Shown piece after piece: positions 59,882 to 64,000 of a stretch of DNA of 64,000 nucleotides. Position 1 is the stretch's first letter; every line of letters begins with the position of its first letter. Source of the DNA: Lewinellaceae bacterium (lineage in GTDB: Bacteria > Bacteroidota > Bacteroidia > Chitinophagales > Saprospiraceae); assembly GCA_016713985.1 (NCBI GenBank), contig JADJOD010000005.1:58865-122864 (forward strand). Reading direction: 5' to 3'. The position numbers were made by a program, and so were the translations under genes. Under the pieces are notes generated by a model, which saw only the letters and a program-made list of their open reading frames with translations, had not been told where the DNA came from and did no database searches.

Positions 59882-61510
59882 ATGAGCAAAACTTTCTACC
59901 TTTATCTGATAGCCTTTTTTAGTCTTTTGCAAGGTGTTTCTTTCGCACAAAACTTCGAACACCGCACTTTTATCGCCGTCACCGACACCATTGAAGAAGA
60001 CGGCGTCGTGTTCGCCGCCTCGTCCGACGATGCCGAACAGGTGAATGACGAGTTAGACGGACTTTACGACGACGACCTCGATGCCGGCTGGGAAGGCGCG
60101 CCGGAAGACCAAATTATCAACAATACCGGTCTCCGTTTTCGCAATATTTATATTCCGCAAGGTGCAAAAATTGACTCGGCTTTCCTGATTCTTCATTCGC
60201 ACGAAGGCAAATCTGCCGAAGATGTCGCCAAAATTACCATTGCCGGAGAAGCCAGCGACAACGCCCTTACGTTTAATGAGGTCGACCTGATAACCGCCCG
60301 CCCGCGCACTGCTGCTACACTCCTTTGGGAAGTCGCCGAAGAGTGGGAACTCTGGCAGCCTTACCGCACACCGGATTTGAAAAACGTCGTGCAGGAAATC
60401 GTGAACCGCAGCGGCTGGGTACCTGGCAACGCGCTGGCGCTTTTCTTTTTGGGTGAAAATCAAGGCGTTACGGACGTGGAAAACGCCCGCGAGTTCGAGT
60501 CGTTTGAAAATATCTCCGATCCCGAAGATGGCGGCGACGGCCAAAATCACCCCGAGCGCCGCCCGGAATTGGTCATTTATTTCTCTGTTGACAACGCCCG
60601 GTTTGAAGTGCCCATTGCCGTCACCGACACCATCACAGAAGATGATGTAACTTTCGAAGCCTCCTCCGATGATGCTGAACAAGTGAATGACGAATTCGAT
60701 TCGCTTTACGACGACGACCTCGACGCTGGCTGGGAAGGTGCGCCCGAAGACCAGATTATCAATATCACCGGACTTCGTTTTCGCCATATTTTTATTCCGA
60801 GAAATGCCGTGATTGACTCGGCCTACATCCAGGTTTGGTCGCACGAAGGAAAATCTGCCGACGATGTGGCTAAAATCACCATCAGCGCCGAAGCCGCCGA
60901 CAACGCCCAAACTTTTACCGAAACCGCCCTGATCAGCGATCGCCCGCGCACTGCTGCAAAACTCCTTTGGGAAGTCGCCGAAGAATGGGAACTCTGGGGA
61001 AAATACCAAACCCCCGATCTGAAAGAACTCGTGCAGGAAGTGGTGAATCGCGGCGGCTGGGCGCCCGGCAACGCCATCGCTTTCATCATGGAAGGTGAAA
61101 ATCAAGGCGTTACAGACGTGGAAAACGCCCGCGAATTCGAGTCTTACGAAAACATCTCCGACCCGGAAGACGGCGGCGACGGCCAAAACCATCCCGAACG
61201 CCGCCCGCGCCTCGTGGTTTATTACTCTTCACAATCCACGTCCATCCACGACATTTTCAGCCCGTCGGCCAAGAGCCTGAAGGTTTATCCGAACCCGGCG
61301 TTGCCCGGCAATATCAACCTGGAGTTGGAATCAGACGACGCTGCCACTACTCGCCTGTTTGATGTACAAGGGCGTTTGATAAAAACCATGCTGTCGTCAT
61401 GGGGCAAAAATATCGTGTTCCAAACCGGTAATTTGCCGACGGGCACTTACTTCATCCAAACCCTGCAAGGCAAGGAGGTGTATGTGCAGAAATTGGTGAT
61501 TGGGCAGTAA
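59882..61510 (+). CDS. Secreted two-repeat protein with type IX secretion sorting domain
   Basis: 542 residues. A signal peptide (MSKTFYLYLIAFFSLLQGVS, cut near FAQ) precedes two near-identical modules at about 30-235 and 240-445. Each has DDAEQVNDE, then YDDDLDAGWEGAPEDQIIN, HEGKSA.DVAKITI, LLWEVAEEWELW and RPR/RPE strands. The Asp-rich loops look able to bind calcium. The last 80 residues are a type IX C-terminal sorting domain (LKVYPNPALPGNINLELE, GNLPTGTYFIQTLQGKEVYV), so the protein should be exported across the outer membrane and anchored or released. Repeat identity is visible at DNA level too, suggesting a fairly recent duplication. The ligand is unknown. Confidence 0.9.
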   Translation: MSKTFYLYLIAFFSLLQGVSFAQNFEHRTFIAVTDTIEEDGVVFAASSDDAEQVNDELDGLYDDDLDAGWEGAPEDQIINNTGLRFRNIYIPQGAKIDSAFLILHSHEGKSAEDVAKITIAGEASDNALTFNEVDLITARPRTAATLLWEVAEEWELWQPYRTPDLKNVVQEIVNRSGWVPGNALALFFLGENQGVTDVENAREFESFENISDPEDGGDGQNHPERRPELVIYFSVDNARFEVPIAVTDTITEDDVTFEASSDDAEQVNDEFDSLYDDDLDAGWEGAPEDQIINITGLRFRHIFIPRNAVIDSAYIQVWSHEGKSADDVAKITISAEAADNAQTFTETALISDRPRTAAKLLWEVAEEWELWGKYQTPDLKELVQEVVNRGGWAPGNAIAFIMEGENQGVTDVENAREFESYENISDPEDGGDGQNHPERRPRLVVYYSSQSTSIHDIFSPSAKSLKVYPNPALPGNINLELESDDAATTRLFDVQGRLIKTMLSSWGKNIVFQTGNLPTGTYFIQTLQGKEVYVQKLVIGQ

Positions 61511-61529
61511 GAAACCGCCTGAAAATTTG

Positions 61530-61568
61530 ACCGGATTTACAGTTGCGTTTAAAAACTGTAAATCCGGT
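61530..61568 (+). terminator. Hairpin after the T9SS cargo gene
   Basis: ACCGGATTTACAGTT (61530-61544) pairs perfectly with AACTGTAAATCCGGT (61554-61568) across a 9-base loop, 20 bp past the stop. It lacks a following T-run, so termination strength is uncertain. Confidence 0.6.
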
Positions 61569-61570
61569 TC

Positions 61571-64000
61571 AACTATATAAAAGCCCATGTCTCGTTTTTT
61601 TTGAGATAATTCGCCATGATTTTGAAAAAAATGCCGCGCCGGAATTTCGTATTTTATTAAAAACGAACAGCGTGGCGCTTTCGCAGGTGGAAATCACGGG
61701 CAAGGCCGAAGGGCAAATCCGCGCCATGCTCGAACAGAAAAAAGCCGAGAATATCAAGAACATCGTCTCCGCCGAACAAATCGCCACTTTCCCCGACATG
61801 AATGCCGCCGAGGTGATGCAGCGTATCCCGGGCATCACGCTCCAGCGCGACCAGGGCGAAGGCCGTTTTCTATGGACGCCGACGGTATTGGCGGCTCAGT
61901 CAACATCAAAACCAGGGAGGCCGCAGACGAGACACCCGACATTCGCGCCACGCTTGCCGGAGGCTACAACAACTTGCGCCAAACGCCCAATTATCAGTTG
62001 CAATACACTTACGGTCAGCGTTTTGGGCGATTCGGATTCAACCTCAATTCGAGTTTTTTCCAGAATAATCAAGGCACGGACAATATCGAATACGACTTTG
62101 CCAAAGGCCCGTTTTACGGCAGCCAGGATTCCGGTGTAAACAATTATTTCGTACAATTCCGCGAGGCGCAACTACGTCATTACGACATCACGCGCACCCG
62201 CATCAGCGTGGCGCCGACCTTCGATTACAGGTTCAACAAAAACTCCTACGTTTATCTCCGCGCCATGTACAATCGTTTTATGGACGACGAACTGCGCCGC
62301 CGGAAAATTTACGAGCTGGACGACGCGCTTTCTTACGAATACTACCTCTACGGCAGTATTGTACACGACGCGCGCCAACGGGTGAAACAACAACAACTGA
62401 GCACCCTGAATCTCGGCGGCGAGCACAAAATCGGCAAAGCAACCCTCGATTATCAGATGTTTTTTGCCTACGCACAAGAGGAAGAACCCGACCGGCTGGA
62501 AGTCTCGTTCAGCAATCCGGGCAAAGCCATCGCCATACGTTTCAACTTCGACGACCCCAAATATCCGGACATTGAACTGCCTGATTCATTAGACGCTGTC
62601 AACGCCGCCGACTACGACAATTATGATATGAGCGACTTGTTGCGGGAAGACCGCAAGGTGACCGACCTGAACTATACGCCGCGTTTCAACCTGACTTTGC
62701 CTTATCGTTTTAATACAAAAAACAGCGGCTACGTCAAGTTTGGCGGAAAAATACGGGCGAAAAACAAAGAGCGTAACATCGAATCGGAAGAATACGGGGC
62801 TTATTTTGAAAAATCGCTGGCATACCCTGATACCGGGCCAAAACTCTCGCTCACGACGGTCAGCGACGGCTTCCGCGACGACAACTTGCTCGACCAGGGA
62901 TACTTGCTGGAATATATGCCTTCCCCCGCATTGATGCGCGATTTCTACGAATTTTATCCGCACCATTTCATCTATGACCGCACTGCCACCAAAACCCAGT
63001 CGTATGGCGAAGATTACGAGGCCAAAGAGCGGATTTACGCCGCCTACGGTATGGCGCGCCACGATTTTAAACGTTTGATGATGATTGCCGGACTTCGTTA
63101 CGAGCGGACGGACATTGATTACACGGGCGCCAAAGTACTCACCGACGGCAACAAATTTCTCGGCATAGACACCCTGACCGACAAACGTAAACATGAGTTT
63201 TGGCTGCCGCAAGTGCAATTAAAATACGCGCTCAACGACAATTTTAACCTGCGCGCCGCTTTGACCTACACTTACTCGCGCCCCAATTTCGACGACGTGT
63301 TGCCCTACCGCGAAGAAGACCGCGATGAAGTAAAATTCGGGAACCCTGATCTCGAATACCCCCGTTCGACCAACGTGGATTTCCTTGCCGAACGTTACTT
63401 GAAAAAAGGGATCATCTCCGGCGGGGTATTTTACAAACGTATCGACGATTTCATTTTCTTTTACAAACGTTTTGCACACGAAGGGGACCCGAAAGATTAT
63501 GGATTGGTGGAAATAACCAAAGCCGTCAATGGAGACAAAGCGTTTGTGTATGGCACGGAATTGCAGTTGCAGGCAAAATTTGATTTCCTGCCGGGCATTT
63601 TTAACAATTTCGGCATTTATTCCAATTACACCTATACCTATTCAGAAGCATTCATACCCAAACGTTTACCCGCCAATTACACCGATGCAGTGGTCATTTT
63701 CGGCGAAGACGAGGTGGAAATTGTGAACCCCGGCGGTGAACAGGAAAAAATCTCGTTTCCCGGTCAGGCACGGCACACGGCCAACGTCGCTTTATTTTAT
63801 GATGCCCAAAGGTTTTTCGCGCGATTGACGGCCAATTACCACGATGCTTTTTTGTATCAACTTGGCGCCGACAAAGATTTGGATGAATACTACGATGCGG
63901 AATTCCGCCTCGACTTCACAGCCAACTACGACCTGACCCGCAACCTCAATGCCTTCGTCGACATCATCAACCTGACGAACACACCGCTGCGCTACTACTC
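61571..64000 (+). pseudogene. TonB-dependent receptor, 5'-truncated with a gap in the plug; runs off the right edge
   Basis: The first frame gives VALSQVEITGKAEGQIRAML and FPDMNAAEVMQRIPGITLQR, the start of a plug domain of the TIGR01782 type. After GEGRF the frame changes and the protein resumes at MDADGIGGSVNIKTREA. Relatives have about 55-60 plug residues between these points, so a stretch of roughly 170 bp appears missing. The beta-barrel then continues intact to the window end (QVQLKYALNDNFNLRAALTY, DVLPYREEDRDEVKFGNPDL). No signal peptide or carboxypeptidase-like domain precedes the plug, and no start codon fits; the upstream hairpin sits where they should be. It would have imported a large substrate across the outer membrane. 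As read, it cannot be functional. Confidence 0.75.

Noticed and set aside
60053..61192. 379-codon minus-strand frame
   Set aside because: It mirrors the two-repeat T9SS protein, so its apparent internal repeats are a shadow of that gene.

Overview
The window reads as a chromosome segment of a Bacteroidota bacterium, most likely of the Saprospiria type. The evidence is a type IX secretion C-terminal sorting domain, a hybrid two-component regulator with a periplasmic propeller sensor, a TonB-dependent receptor, TAnnTTTG promoter boxes, and Bacteroidota-style lanthipeptide precursors. The lineage is inferred from gene content only. No rRNA, tRNA, CRISPR array or phage structural module was found.

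Layout. 1-10.3 kb (minus strand): a giant LamG/fibronectin surface protein running off the left edge, an S74-chaperone protein, and a one-piece hybrid two-component regulator. 10.4-16.3 kb: an APC permease, then an effector-associated-domain (EAD11-like) membrane protein paired with a secreted TPR protein. 16.5-22.8 kb: a D-amino-acid/dipeptide catabolic set (GntP/DsdX-type transporter, RidA, D-threonine-aldolase-like enzyme, membrane dipeptidase), interrupted by a TcmP/Gp37-Gp68 pair of conflict-system type. 22.8-26.3 kb: YjbR protein, NIPSNAP protein, galK and galT. 26.5-40.3 kb: four very large, co-directional genes without signal peptides, carrying tail-collar, DUF6603 and LamG domains; this is the least explained locus. 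40.6-47.6 kb: GH130 and glycosyltransferase, GH5, an HNH nuclease with a Vsr-like stub, and a small conserved protein. 47.7-57.7 kb: a class I lanthipeptide locus (HlyD, C39-peptidase ABC exporter, two precursors, LanC, LanB, and a luciferase-like flavoenzyme next to it). 57.9-59.6 kb: MocA-like and XdhC-like molybdenum-enzyme accessory genes. 59.9-64 kb: a T9SS cargo protein and a damaged TonB-dependent receptor.

Two themes cut across the window. First, many genes are broken by single-base indels, often a missing base in a homopolymer, and restoring the base recovers the canonical family sequence. These occur in the S74 gene, the regulator, galT, the tail-collar gene, the glycosyltransferase and most of the lanthipeptide genes. 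This looks more like residual consensus error than decay, except possibly in the lanthipeptide locus, where the load is far higher. An in-frame TAG in the DUF6603 gene and a gapped TonB receptor plug are different in kind. Second, the intergenic DNA is rich in structured repeats: a 162-bp MITE-like palindrome with a TTA duplication, two covarying 80-bp hairpins, two 92-bp elements placed 3' of genes, two 21-bp minisatellites and a 9-bp TCCTGTCAA array.
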